Source: JAIMBK01 sp040755215 (GTDB lineage: Bacteria > Bacillota > Desulfotomaculia > Desulfotomaculales > Nap2-2B). From it: 32,533 nt of DNA. Location of the stretch: contig JBFMBG010000034.1 of NCBI GenBank assembly GCA_040755215.1, positions 1-32,533 of the forward strand, read 5' to 3'. The position numbers were made by a program, and so were the translations under genes. The notes beneath the pieces were generated by a model. That model had not been told where the DNA came from and made no database searches. It was given only the letters and a program-made list of their open reading frames with translations. Each line of letters opens with the position of its first letter. The first letter of the stretch is position 1. Of this stretch, positions 1 to 6,595 are shown piece by piece.

Positions 1-48
1 GTCCAATCTAAAACCGGCATGGAAAGCATAGAATAACATCACGGAAAA

Positions 49-101
49 GCTGAGTGCCGGGCGAAAGGGTCGGGAGCGAGCCGGACAATTCCAGCCCGGT
101 G
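49..101 (+). repeat. Intergenic repeat, copy 1 (inverted relative to copy 2 at 30491-30547)
   Basis: A block at 49-61 and a 26-nt block at 73-98 are identical to the reverse complement of 30535-30547 and 30494-30519. The segment between them differs in length (11 versus 15 nt). The 26-nt block holds a small hairpin, GCCGGA-CAAT-TCCAGC with one mismatched or wobble pair. Here it lies ahead of ubiX; the other copy sits between two tandem hdrA genes. It is therefore a small mobile or REP-like intergenic element, or the trace of a duplication. Confidence 0.7.
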
Positions 102-163
102 GGAAATGATGGCAGAAGATATTTTTAGAGGAGTTTCCCGCATGGCTGAGAGCCTTACCACAT

Positions 164-197
164 CCGCCCACCGGAGATTACCCCGGCGGGCGGTTTT
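164..197 (+). terminator. Terminator-like hairpin upstream of ubiX
   Basis: CCGCCC at 164-169 pairs with GGGCGG at 188-193, with further CCGG pairing inside, and is followed by only four T. It may end a transcript entering from the left of the window. The T-tract is short, so efficiency is uncertain. Confidence 0.45.
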
Positions 198-247
198 CAC
201 GTAAAAATAAAAGAATTTGCGGCGATCCATGACGAAGGTGACGATAA

Positions 248-805
248 ATGCGGATAATTATCGGTATAACCGGCGCTTCCGGCGCCATATACGGAATCAG
301 GTTGTTAGAAGTTCTTCGCCGGCAGGAAATAGAAACCCATCTCATTATAACCGATTCCGCCAAAAAAACCATCAGCGTAGAAACGGACTACCTCATCGAA
401 CAGGTAGAAGCAATTGCCGATTTCGTTTATGACAACCATGATCTCGGAGCCCCCCTGGCAAGCGGCTCTTTTCCCACCGATGGAATGATTATCGCCCCTT
501 GCTCAATAAAAACTGTTTCCGCCCTGGCTCATTCCTACAATGATAATTTATTGGTGCGGGCGGCCGACGTTACCCTTAAAGAAAAAAGAAAAATTGTCGT
601 TGTTCCCCGGGAGACACCTTTGCACCTGGGTCACTTAAGGCTGCTCGCAGCTTTAGCGGAACTGGGGGCGGTTATTGTTCCTCCCGTACCGGCTTTTTAT
701 CACTTGCCAAAAAGTATTGATGATCTGATAAATCATACTGTGGGCAAGATCTTGGATCAGTTTGGAATTAAACACCAACTGTTTCGGCGATGGAATGGAA
801 TCTGA
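248..805 (+). CDS. ubiX: UbiX-like flavin prenyltransferase
   Basis: 185 aa, the normal family length (about 185-200). UbiX enzymes attach a dimethylallyl group to FMN to make the prenylated-FMN cofactor of UbiD decarboxylases; they are cytosolic dodecamers. The N-terminus has the flavoprotein nucleotide loop GITGASGAIYG (residues 6-16). The central part has DGMIIAPCSIKT, followed by DNLLVRAADVTLKEKR and the RETPLHLGH segment, all hallmarks of UbiX/Pad1. ATG at 248 is preceded by GAAGGTGA. No ubiD is in the window. Its end overlaps a remnant of metF, so the region immediately downstream was rearranged. Family assignment is confident; the physiological UbiD partner is unknown. Confidence 0.93.
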   Translation: MRIIIGITGASGAIYGIRLLEVLRRQEIETHLIITDSAKKTISVETDYLIEQVEAIADFVYDNHDLGAPLASGSFPTDGMIIAPCSIKTVSALAHSYNDNLLVRAADVTLKEKRKIVVVPRETPLHLGHLRLLAALAELGAVIVPPVPAFYHLPKSIDDLINHTVGKILDQFGIKHQLFRRWNGI

Positions 806-956
806 AGGGAAGTCGAGATTCATCGAGCAGATCAAGCACCTGAAAACCATCCCCGGTGTGGCCGGCGTGCATATCATGGCCGTCGCCTGGGAAGAAGTGG
901 TGCCCCAAATCGTCGAGCGCGCCGGGCTGTACCCGCGGTCGAAAGTGGGGGGATAG
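783..956 (+). pseudogene. metF (methylenetetrahydrofolate reductase) C-terminal fragment
   Basis: An open stretch of about 55 codons overlapping the 3' end of ubiX encodes EGKSRFIEQIKHLKTIPGV, then GVHIMAVAWEEVVPQI and ERAGLYPR before the stop. This is the characteristic C-terminal end of MetF-family reductases (usually about 290 aa), where GVAGVHIMA is the last barrel strand. Everything upstream is missing and replaced by ubiX, so the fragment cannot be functional. MetF belongs to the methyl branch of the Wood-Ljungdahl pathway, which fits the acsA remnant at 18-19 kb. Confidence 0.75.
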
Positions 957-990
957 ATTATCCCTTTTTGCAAAGCAAAAAACTGTAGAC

Positions 991-1030
991 AAAAACCACC
1001 CTACAGGATTACATCGCCGGGTGGTTTTTT
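991..1030 (+). terminator. Rho-independent terminator after ubiX/metF remnant
   Basis: AAAAACCACCC (991-1001) pairs with GGGTGGTTTTTT (1019-1030), giving an 11-bp stem, 17-nt loop and T-run. It separates the ubiX unit from the NifX-like region. Confidence 0.85.
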
Positions 1031-1100
1031 GTTTTGGACTGATCAGGATATGGAGTTTCGTCGTTTCGGCCCTTCCCGGCGGATATTTATTGATAAATTT

Positions 1101-1140
1101 ATTGACTATAGTTCATAATAGGGATAAAATAGTTATGAAC
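1101..1140 (+). promoter_or_regulatory. Promoter P1 with inverted-repeat operator
   Basis: TTGACT (1102-1107), 17-bp spacer, TAAAAT (1125-1130). A perfect 8-bp inverted repeat, GTTCATAA (1111-1118) and TTATGAAC (1133-1140), brackets the -10 box. The same layout recurs at 1881, 2852 and 6597, so a common repressor or redox regulator probably binds there. It drives the first nifX-like gene. Confidence 0.8.
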
Positions 1141-1168
1141 ACTTGTTAATTATAAGGGGGTGGAAAGG

Positions 1169-1531
1169 ATGAGAGTAGCGATCACTGCAGTGGGTAAGCG
1201 TCATGGAGCGCACGTAGATCCTCGCTTTGGCCGGTGTAATTTCCTGGCGATTGTGGATACCCAAAAAGAACAGTGGGAATTTATCCCTAACCCAGGCTTA
1301 TCATTTGGAGGAGGTGCCGGTGCCCGCGTTGCCCGGGAATTGGCGGGCTGGAAAGTGGCCTGCGTAGTGACCGGACACATCGGACCCGACGCTTTAGCTG
1401 TATTGGAGGCCGCCGGGATAGAAGTTCATACGGGAGTTGGCGGTACCGTTCAACAGGTATTTGACTTATACCGGCAGGGGCTATTGAAAGCAACAACCCT
1501 TAACAACTACCCGCAAGACAACGCTTCGTGA
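1169..1531 (+). CDS. NifX/NafY-type (FeMo-cofactor biosynthesis domain) protein, type A copy 1
   Basis: 120 aa, one dinitrogenase iron-molybdenum cofactor domain (NifX/NifB-C/NafY superfamily). The family binds or carries metal-sulfur clusters; stand-alone copies next to Mrp/MinD ATPases occur in many anaerobes without nitrogenase, and their cargo is not established. Visible marks are the N-terminal RVAITA strand, VDPRFGRC (cluster-binding loop around residues 17-24), a glycine-rich SFGGGAGA segment and VVTGHIGPDALAVLEAAGI. ATG at 1169 fits AAGGGGG at 8 nt; a GTG nine bases earlier lies inside that Shine-Dalgarno. It is closely similar to the gene at 2922, including the NPGLS segment. It is the first gene behind P1 and is followed by a decayed MinD start. 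Confidence 0.88.
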   Translation: MRVAITAVGKRHGAHVDPRFGRCNFLAIVDTQKEQWEFIPNPGLSFGGGAGARVARELAGWKVACVVTGHIGPDALAVLEAAGIEVHTGVGGTVQQVFDLYRQGLLKATTLNNYPQDNAS

Positions 1532-1561
1532 AAGAAGCAAGAAGAAAGTAGGGAACAAAGC

Positions 1562-1639
1562 ATGTTCGTAGCCGCAGACAGCGGAACGGGAGGCACGGTG
1601 GATTCGCAATTTCGATCAGCGAATTTTTGGCAACTTTAA
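1562..1639 (+). pseudogene. Decayed start of a MinD-type ATPase (remnant 1)
   Basis: The first 36 bases from ATG 1562 match the start of the MinD-ferredoxin gene at 6717 except at about five positions. The match breaks where that gene has GGGCAAAACCACGG: here one ACGG of the two is left, as expected for deletion between short direct repeats. This removes the P-loop GKT. The frame closes after 25 codons. Confidence 0.65.
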
Positions 1640-1880
1640 TTCCTGACCTTAACAAAATCGCGCCCGTGCTTCCCGTACTTTCCCCGCCAGGTTTTGACTA
1701 AACACATTACCTTCTGATTTTTTTACAGATGGATAGATCCCAGTCTTAAGAGCTTTACAGAAAGCCTCAATCATTTCTTCCGTTGCGCTGCTCACGATAA
1801 ATAACCCCGATTTGGATTTCCAATTTTTTTGCCTGGTATTCCCCTTCTTCATGCTTTTTTATTTTTAAATTATTTTTTTA
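1640..1880. other. AT-rich stretch without a convincing gene
   Basis: About 240 bp between the MinD remnant and promoter P2. The minus strand has a 67-codon frame (1649-1852) with a protein-like composition but no Shine-Dalgarno site and no family I recognise. I see no repeat or RNA element here. Confidence 0.4.
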
Positions 1881-1932
1881 TTGACATTGGGTCATAATTA
1901 GGAATAAAATTGTTATGGGCAATTGCTCATAA
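1880..1932 (+). promoter_or_regulatory. Promoter P2 with operator and an extra palindromic half-site
   Basis: TTGACA (1881-1886), 18-bp spacer, TAAAAT (1905-1910). GGTCATAA (1890-1897) and TTATGGGC (1913-1920) occupy the same positions as the arms of P1 but are less perfect. The right arm forms a second, nearly perfect 20-bp palindrome with GCTCATAA (1925-1932). It drives the gene at 1971. Confidence 0.75.
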
Positions 1933-1970
1933 TAGGTTAAGGGGAAAACGGTACAAGGAGGTGTTTTTAT

Positions 1971-2351
1971 TTGAAAATTGCCGTTGCCACGGAAGGAGCC
2001 ATGGTGGCAGAACACTTCGGGCGCTGCCGGGAGTATACCATTGCCGAGATTCAGGATGGAAAGCTCGCCAGTAAAGTGGTGATTCCCAGTCCCGGTCACG
2101 AACCCGGTTTTTTACCCCGCTACCTGGCCGGAATGGATGTCCACTGCGTGATTGCCGGCGGCATGGGGGTCAAAGCGCAAAACCTTTTTCGGGAAGCGGG
2201 AATCAAGACTGTGGTAGGCGTAACCGGCTTGGTTGACCGGGTTATTGATGATTTTATCGGCGGCCGGCTGGTTGGCGGGGAAAGTTTTTGCGACCACAGC
2301 GGGCACGGATATGGTTGCGGCGGTGGTTGCGGGCACGAAGACCACCATTAG
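1971..2351 (+). CDS. NifX-type protein with His/Cys-rich tail, type B copy 1
   Basis: 126 aa NifX/NafY-superfamily protein. The core starts KIAVATEGAMVAEHFGRC, with HFGRC as the conserved cluster-binding loop, and continues through PSPGHEPGFLPRYLA, IAGGMGVKAQ and VVGVTGLVDRVIDDF. The last 20 residues are rich in His, Cys and Gly (HSGHGYGCGGGCGHEDHH), a likely metal-binding tail that the other copies lack. Start is TTG at 1971, set by GGAGGTG about 7 nt upstream, and it gives the family N-terminus. Behind P2, followed by the DUF5320 gene. Paralogous to the gene at 4638 (shared SPGH, GGMG and VDRV motifs). Confidence 0.88.
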   Translation: MKIAVATEGAMVAEHFGRCREYTIAEIQDGKLASKVVIPSPGHEPGFLPRYLAGMDVHCVIAGGMGVKAQNLFREAGIKTVVGVTGLVDRVIDDFIGGRLVGGESFCDHSGHGYGCGGGCGHEDHH

Positions 2352-2401
2352 TAGTTGAGTGGAAATGAGAGTGGTGTTGTTGGAAAGGAGGTGCTTTGAG
2401 G

Positions 2402-2749
2402 ATGCCGTGGGGAAATAGAACTGGTCCCTGGGGCCTTGGCCCGATGACGGGAAGAGTGATGGGTTACTGTGCGGGCTATCCTGTGCCCGGCTCTCTAAAT
2501 CCTGGCTGGGGTTGGGGTTATGGACCCGGCTTGCGAGGTTATTGGGGCCGGGGCCGTAGACGTGCCCGCTTCTTTGCCTGGGGTTTTCCTCGCCGGGGTG
2601 TTGCAGGGTATGACGCTCCCGTTGTTGCGTCGCCGCCTTATCCTGGGGAGCTTGAGCTGCTCAAAGAGCAGGCAGCCTATTTTGAAGAGGTTTTAAGCGA
2701 CGTTAAAAAAAGGATCGGCGAACTGGAAACCAGGAAAAAAGAAGAGTAA
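2402..2749 (+). CDS. DUF5320 family small protein
   Basis: 115 aa. The N-terminus PWGNRTGPWGLGPMTGR followed by GYCAGYPVPG is the signature of DUF5320 proteins, which occur beside NifX-like and Mrp genes in anaerobes; the function is unknown. The middle is rich in Gly, Trp and Arg, and residues about 80-115 form a charged, probably coiled-coil helix. ATG at 2402 is chosen over TTG 2396 because AAGGAGGTG (2383-2391) gives a spacing of 10. Same operon as the gene at 1971 and closed by a terminator. Confidence 0.82.
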   Translation: MPWGNRTGPWGLGPMTGRVMGYCAGYPVPGSLNPGWGWGYGPGLRGYWGRGRRRARFFAWGFPRRGVAGYDAPVVASPPYPGELELLKEQAAYFEEVLSDVKKRIGELETRKKEE

Positions 2750-2772
2750 AAAGAAGAGTAAAGAAAGGTAGA

Positions 2773-2803
2773 CGCGCTGGAAGAATAACCAGCGCGCTTT
2801 TTT
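2773..2803 (+). terminator. Rho-independent terminator
   Basis: CGCGCTGG (2773-2780) and CCAGCGCG (2789-2796) form an 8-bp stem with an 8-nt loop, followed by C and six T. It ends the P2 transcript. Confidence 0.9.
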
Positions 2804-2850
2804 ATTTTCTCTTGAGACAAAAAAATAATTTAACAAAAGTTCATTTCATT

Positions 2851-2890
2851 ATTGACATATTTTCATAATAGGAATAAAATTGTTATGAAC
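2851..2890 (+). promoter_or_regulatory. Promoter P3 with inverted-repeat operator
   Basis: TTGACA (2852-2857), 17 bp, TAAAAT (2875-2880). TTTCATAA (2861-2868) and TTATGAAC (2883-2890) flank the -10 box exactly as in P1. It drives the NifX-MinD-FmdB-NifX operon. Confidence 0.82.
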
Positions 2891-2921
2891 TATATTTCGA
2901 TATTTTAGGAGGTACGCTTTG

Positions 2922-3281
2922 GTGAAAGTGGCGATCAGTGCGAAAGATAAAAGGCCTGATGCACAGGTAGATCCCCGCTTCGGAAGGTGTAATTACTTTG
3001 CTATTGTCGACGTCGAGCAGGAGCAGTGGGACTTTTTGCCCAACCCAGGATTATCTTCCGGGGGAGGCGCCGGAACCTATGCTGCCCAGGAACTTGCCAA
3101 CAGAGGAATACAGGGCGTGTTGACCGGGAGTGTCGGGCCGAACGCCGTAGCGGTCTTGCAGGCTGCCGGTATAGAAGTTTATACCGGGGTAAGGGGAACT
3201 CTTCAAGGAGCAATTGCTCTTTACCGGAAAGGGCGTTTAACACCAGCAACGAAAGGGACGGTCAGGTGTTCGTTGTCGTAA
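2922..3281 (+). CDS. NifX/NafY-type protein, type A copy 2
   Basis: 119 aa, closely similar to the protein at 1169: VKVAISA, VDPRFGRC, NPGLSSGGGAG, GSVGPNAVAVLQAAGIEVYTG. It is expected to bind a metal-sulfur cluster or cofactor, inferred from the family. GTG 2922 is 9 nt after AGGAGG (2907-2912) and aligns with the ATG of copy 1; TTG 2919 is also possible. The last dozen codons run into the decayed MinD start at 3266, so the C-terminus may be a by-product of that rearrangement. First gene behind P3. Confidence 0.87.
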   Translation: MKVAISAKDKRPDAQVDPRFGRCNYFAIVDVEQEQWDFLPNPGLSSGGGAGTYAAQELANRGIQGVLTGSVGPNAVAVLQAAGIEVYTGVRGTLQGAIALYRKGRLTPATKGTVRCSLS

Positions 3282-3374
3282 CCGGCGAAAGAAGGGGGAA
3301 CGGATAAAACTACGATGGCAGCTGCCTTACTTTGGCCAGGAACACCCGAATTAAAAGTGCGGGTGAAAGGGTGA
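3266..3374 (+). pseudogene. Decayed start of a MinD-type ATPase (remnant 2)
   Basis: From GTG 3266 the bases align with the 5' end of the MinD gene at 6717 (TTCGTTGTCGTAACCGGCGAA versus TTCGTTGCCGTAGCCAGCGG). One extra base near 3290 shifts the frame, and the P-loop would read GGTDKTT instead of GGTGKTT. About 36 codons remain before a stop just ahead of the intact MinD gene at 3382. Confidence 0.6.
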
Positions 3375-3381
3375 GCCGCCG

Positions 3382-4245
3382 ATGAAAGAACTGGTCGTGG
3401 TCAGTGGTAAGGGCGGCACGGGCAAAACCTCTATAACTGCCTCGCTGGCTGTGCTGGCCTGGAATAAGGTCATGGTTGATTGCGATGTCGATGCAGCCAA
3501 CTTGCACCTGTTACTGGAGCCAAAAGAGCGAGAAAAAAAGCCTTTCTATGGTTTACCTAAAGCAGTTATTGAAAAGAAAGAGTGTCTGAAGTGTGCTCTG
3601 TGTGAAAACCTTTGTCGTTTTGACGCCATTCGGGGGTTTGCGGTCAATCCTCTGGCCTGCGAAGGATGCGGGGTATGTTTTCACGCCTGTCCCTGTGATG
3701 CCGTAAAGATGGTCGATCATTTGGCGGGATACCTTTACCTTTCGGAAACAAAGTATGGTCCGCTGGTCCATGCCCGGCTGGCGGTCGCCGAAGGTAATTC
3801 AGGCAAACTGGTGACTTATGTTCGCCAGCAGGCGAAAGAGATTGCCGAAAAAGAGGGGTGCGGTCTGCTTATTACCGATGGTCCTCCGGGTATCGGTTGT
3901 CCGGTGATTGCCTGTCTTTCCGGGGCAGACCTGGCTTTGATCGTTACCGAACCTACTTTATCGGGGCTTCACGATCTGGAACGGGTAATGGCGCTGGTAG
4001 AACATTTTCAGGGGAAAGCAGCAGTTTGCGTTAACAAATGGGATTTAAGCCAGCGGAACAGCCTGGAGATTGAAGCGATGTGTAAAGCTAAAGGCGTTCC
4101 GGTGGTTGGGAAAATACCTTACGATCCGGTTGTAAATGATGCTGTTCGCCTGGGATGCCCGGTGGTGCAGTATAACGGCACCCGGGTTGCCGGTGGAATC
4201 GTCGATATGTGGGATGGGCTGGTGAAACTGTTATCCCTGCATTAG
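3382..4245 (+). CDS. MinD-superfamily P-loop ATPase with inserted ferredoxin domain (copy 1)
   Basis: 287 aa. A deviant Walker A, VSGKGGTGKTS (residues 7-17), starts the fold, and DCDVDAAN follows. A 2[4Fe-4S] ferredoxin module is inserted at about residues 68-112 (CLKCALCENLC and CEGCGVCFHACP). DGPPGIGCPV and VTEPTLSGLHDL are the Walker B-like and MinD/Mrp family segments. The family resembles Mrp/NBP35 Fe-S carrier ATPases; the client is not known. ATG 3382 lies 8 bases after a stop of the MinD remnant. It sits between two NifX-like genes and before an FmdB zinc ribbon, with tight spacing, so one operon handling Fe-S or metal cofactors is likely. Confidence 0.9.
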   Translation: MKELVVVSGKGGTGKTSITASLAVLAWNKVMVDCDVDAANLHLLLEPKEREKKPFYGLPKAVIEKKECLKCALCENLCRFDAIRGFAVNPLACEGCGVCFHACPCDAVKMVDHLAGYLYLSETKYGPLVHARLAVAEGNSGKLVTYVRQQAKEIAEKEGCGLLITDGPPGIGCPVIACLSGADLALIVTEPTLSGLHDLERVMALVEHFQGKAAVCVNKWDLSQRNSLEIEAMCKAKGVPVVGKIPYDPVVNDAVRLGCPVVQYNGTRVAGGIVDMWDGLVKLLSLH

Positions 4246-4258
4246 GAGGAGCCGGGAG

Positions 4259-4531
4259 ATGCCTATTTACGAGTACAGGTGCCGGAATTGTGGCCTGGTA
4301 ACCGAGATCCTAGAAGGTGTAGGGGAGAATAGGGAATCACCACGTTGCCGTCATTGCGGAGGGAATATGTTAACCAAAATGATTTCGGCTTCTTTTGTCC
4401 GGGTGGGAAGTAAAACGGGCAGCGGGATGAGTTGCCCCTTTCCTGGGGAAGGAAGTGAAAAAAAAGTGCCGGAAGATTGCCACGGCAACTGGCCTGCCAA
4501 TGATGATTACATAAAGCTGCAGATCGATTAG
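4259..4531 (+). CDS. FmdB-type zinc ribbon protein
   Basis: 90 aa. MPIYEYRCRNCG and CRHCGG give the CxxC...CxxC zinc ribbon of the FmdB/CxxC_CXXC_SSSS family, whose members are putative regulators or small metal-binding proteins; the function here is not known. A third Cys pair is absent; a lone Cys lies in the Ser/Gly-rich middle. Start ATG 4259 follows TAGGAGGAGCC. It is 13 bp after the MinD gene, in the P3 operon. A second FmdB-type gene lies on the minus strand at 12401-12641. Confidence 0.85.
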   Translation: MPIYEYRCRNCGLVTEILEGVGENRESPRCRHCGGNMLTKMISASFVRVGSKTGSGMSCPFPGEGSEKKVPEDCHGNWPANDDYIKLQID

Positions 4532-4637
4532 CAGCTCTTCAGGTGGAAAAAAGTTGATGGCTTACTGGATAGTCAATAAATCGATAATCGGGATGGACGG
4601 GGAGAAAATTCCGGTTTTTAAGGAGGAAATTAAGTTT

Positions 4638-5054
4638 ATGAAGATTGCCGTGGCCAGTGATGATGGTTTCGTAGCGGCACATTTTGGGTCTTGTTCCGAA
4701 TTCGTGTTATTTACCATCGGTCTGCGGGATAAGATTGTGGAAAAAGTTATCATTCCCAGTCCGGGACACCAGAAACGGGGGTTTTTGCCCGGGTTCCTGG
4801 CCCAAATGGGAGTAACCCATGTGATTTCCGGCGGGATGGGCCACCTGGCGCGCAGGCTTTTTGCCGAAATGTGGATTATTACGGTTGTAGGAGCAAGTGG
4901 GCCGGTGGACAGAGTGGTGGAAGATTTTCTTGCCAACAATCTGGTGGTTGACGAGAACCCGTGTCCACACTTTCGTACCTGCCAGAATGGGAACGGCTCC
5001 AGTTGCGAAGATAAGCTAACGCTTCAAGGAGGGCGAGGGTTAATCCTTTGTTAG
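4638..5054 (+). CDS. NifX-type protein, type B copy 2
   Basis: 138 aa. NifX/NafY core: KIAVASDDGFVAAHFGSC, IPSPGHQKRGFLPGFLA, ISGGMGHLARR, VVGASGPVDRVVEDF. The cluster loop reads HFGSC rather than HFGRC. The tail keeps three Cys (CPHFRTC and SSCED) instead of the His/Cys-rich end of copy 1. ATG 4638 is 11 nt after AGGAGG and matches the family start; the frame is open for 28 more codons upstream, which I treat as leader. Last gene of the P3 operon. Confidence 0.86.
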   Translation: MKIAVASDDGFVAAHFGSCSEFVLFTIGLRDKIVEKVIIPSPGHQKRGFLPGFLAQMGVTHVISGGMGHLARRLFAEMWIITVVGASGPVDRVVEDFLANNLVVDENPCPHFRTCQNGNGSSCEDKLTLQGGRGLILC

Positions 5055-5115
5055 AATGCCAGTTAGATCGTAAGAGGTTTAACCAGCGCTCTTTTTTTGC
5101 CCTCATGTTATGAAA

Positions 5116-5153
5116 TTATGTAAAATTAAGAGTGAGTTAGATATTTTACATAA
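5116..5153. promoter_or_regulatory. Inverted repeat TTATGTAAAAT / ATTTTACATAA
   Basis: A perfect 11-bp inverted repeat (5116-5126 and 5143-5153) with a 16-nt centre in the AT-rich gap before the HdrD-like gene. ATATGTAAAAT also occurs in the ferredoxin promoter at about 17650. It could be an operator distinct from the TTCATAA type. Confidence 0.45.
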
Positions 5154-5183
5154 GTTCGTTTTGCTTTACATTAAGGCCGTTAT

Positions 5184-5219
5184 TTAACATTTGTTCATAA
5201 TTTTTTAGCTTGATATAGT
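5184..5219 (+). promoter_or_regulatory. Probable promoter P5 with a TTCATAA half-site
   Basis: TTGTTC (5191-5196), 17 bp, TATAGT (5214-5219). The sequence AACATTTGTTCATAA has the same order as the -35/left operator arm of P1-P4, but the right arm is missing. It would drive the HdrD-like gene. Confidence 0.45.
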
Positions 5220-5252
5220 AGTTTTTAAAAATGAAAAAGTGGAGGGAGAAGA

Positions 5253-6479
5253 TTGGAAACTATATTGGCTACCCAGTTGGATCCGTCATTTAGAGAGGAA
5301 ATAATGACTAAATTTTGCACGGACAAGAACCCGCGGGATCTCGCCAATTGCCTGACCTGCGGGATGTGCAGCGCGGGTTGCCCTTACAACGGCGTACACG
5401 ATAACGCCGACCCGCGCGTTTTTATCCGGCAGATTTTACTGGGCATGCGGGAAGAAGTGCTCAACTCCAAATTTGTCTGGGTCTGTACCATGTGCGGGCG
5501 CTGCACCATGCACTGCCCCATGAACGTTGACGTGGCGGGTATCGTCAGAACCGTCCGGGGGAACTTTGGCCTGAAGGCCCCGGGGTTTTTGCAGGACGTG
5601 GTGGACGCCCAGATCAGAACGGGCAACCAGATGGAGGTGACCCGGGAAGACTACCTGGAAACTTTAGAGTGGATGGCGGAGGAAACCGCCGCCGAACTGG
5701 GCGACCCCAGCATCCGGATCGAAGTCGATAAAGAAGGAGCCGATTATTTATTCCTCTGGGACCCCCGGGAGATCAAATACTACCCCCAGGATATCGCCAG
5801 CATCCTGAAGATCTTCTGGGCCGCCGGGGCCAGCTGGACCTGCAGCAGCCGGTGGTGGGACGCCACCCATTACGCTTACTTCAGCGGTGACGACGAGGCG
5901 TCCCGGATTATGCTGGAGCGGATCTACGGGGAGTATGTTCGCCTCAAAGCCAAAGTGGTCGTGGTTACCGAATGTGGCCACGCCACCCGCGCCCAGATGT
6001 GGGGGCGCAAAGTATGGCTGAAAAAAGACTACCCGGTGATCAGCTTCGTGCAACTGCAGGCCCGGTGGATCAAAGAAGGAAGAATCAAGCTCGACCCAAC
6101 CCGCAACCCCGAACCGGTGACCTTCCACGACCCCTGCAACGCCGTACGCAAAGAGGGGATTGTCGAAGAGCCCCGGTACTGCCTCCAGCAAGCCTGCCTG
6201 GACTTCCGCGAAATGTGGCCGAACCGCCAGTACAATTACTGCTGCGGGGGAGGGGGCGGCCTCCTTTCCATGGGCAAGGATATTCACCCTTACCGGATGG
6301 CCAAAGGAAAACTGAAGGCTGAACAAATTGAAAGAACGGGCGCCAAAATCGTGGTGACCCCCTGCCACAACTGCTGGGACCAGTTAAACGACATCATCAA
6401 GTATTATAAGCTGGATGCCAGGCTCAGCCACATTCACCACCTGGTCAGCAATGCTTTGGTTTTGCCGGGGAAGAATTAA
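5253..6479 (+). CDS. HdrD/GlpC-like Fe-S oxidoreductase with CCG domain
   Basis: 408 aa soluble protein. The N-terminal third carries two [4Fe-4S] motifs, CLTCGMCSAGCP (residues 33-44) and CTMCGRCTMHCP. The C-terminal half has one clear CCG (cysteine-rich) motif: HDPC, then YNYCCGGGGG and TPCHNCW. Such domains bind the non-cubane cluster of heterodisulfide reductase HdrB/HdrD; related subunits include DsrK, HmcF and TmcB of sulfate reducers. The earlier CCG repeat is degenerate (TECGHA, SSRWW). It probably passes electrons between ferredoxin-level carriers and a thiol/disulfide or membrane partner. Start TTG 5253 follows GGAGGGAGAAGA. Single-gene unit, with a terminator after it. Confidence 0.85.
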   Translation: METILATQLDPSFREEIMTKFCTDKNPRDLANCLTCGMCSAGCPYNGVHDNADPRVFIRQILLGMREEVLNSKFVWVCTMCGRCTMHCPMNVDVAGIVRTVRGNFGLKAPGFLQDVVDAQIRTGNQMEVTREDYLETLEWMAEETAAELGDPSIRIEVDKEGADYLFLWDPREIKYYPQDIASILKIFWAAGASWTCSSRWWDATHYAYFSGDDEASRIMLERIYGEYVRLKAKVVVVTECGHATRAQMWGRKVWLKKDYPVISFVQLQARWIKEGRIKLDPTRNPEPVTFHDPCNAVRKEGIVEEPRYCLQQACLDFREMWPNRQYNYCCGGGGGLLSMGKDIHPYRMAKGKLKAEQIERTGAKIVVTPCHNCWDQLNDIIKYYKLDARLSHIHHLVSNALVLPGKN

Positions 6480-6522
6480 CTTCTAAAAAATTATAAAAAC
6501 ATTGATTTGCGCTCATGGATCC

Positions 6523-6566
6523 AAAATCCCTGCTGGTTGAAAGTAATTTGCCGGGCGGGGATTTTT
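6523..6566 (+). terminator. Probable terminator after HdrD-like gene
   Basis: AAAATCCC (6523-6530) pairs with GGGATTTT (6558-6565), with partial inner GC pairing, and the right arm runs into five T. The loop is long, so it is moderately convincing. Confidence 0.55.
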
Positions 6567-6595
6567 CGCTTAGGAAAAATTTTTTGTAGATTATT

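Noticed and set aside
1649..1852. 67-codon minus-strand frame between the MinD remnant and P2
   Set aside because: No Shine-Dalgarno, no promoter and no recognisable family; kept only as a note on the gap.
5040..5100. Terminator after the NifX gene at 4638
   Set aside because: A T-run follows AACCAGCGCTC, like the terminator at 2789, but the left arm of the stem is missing.
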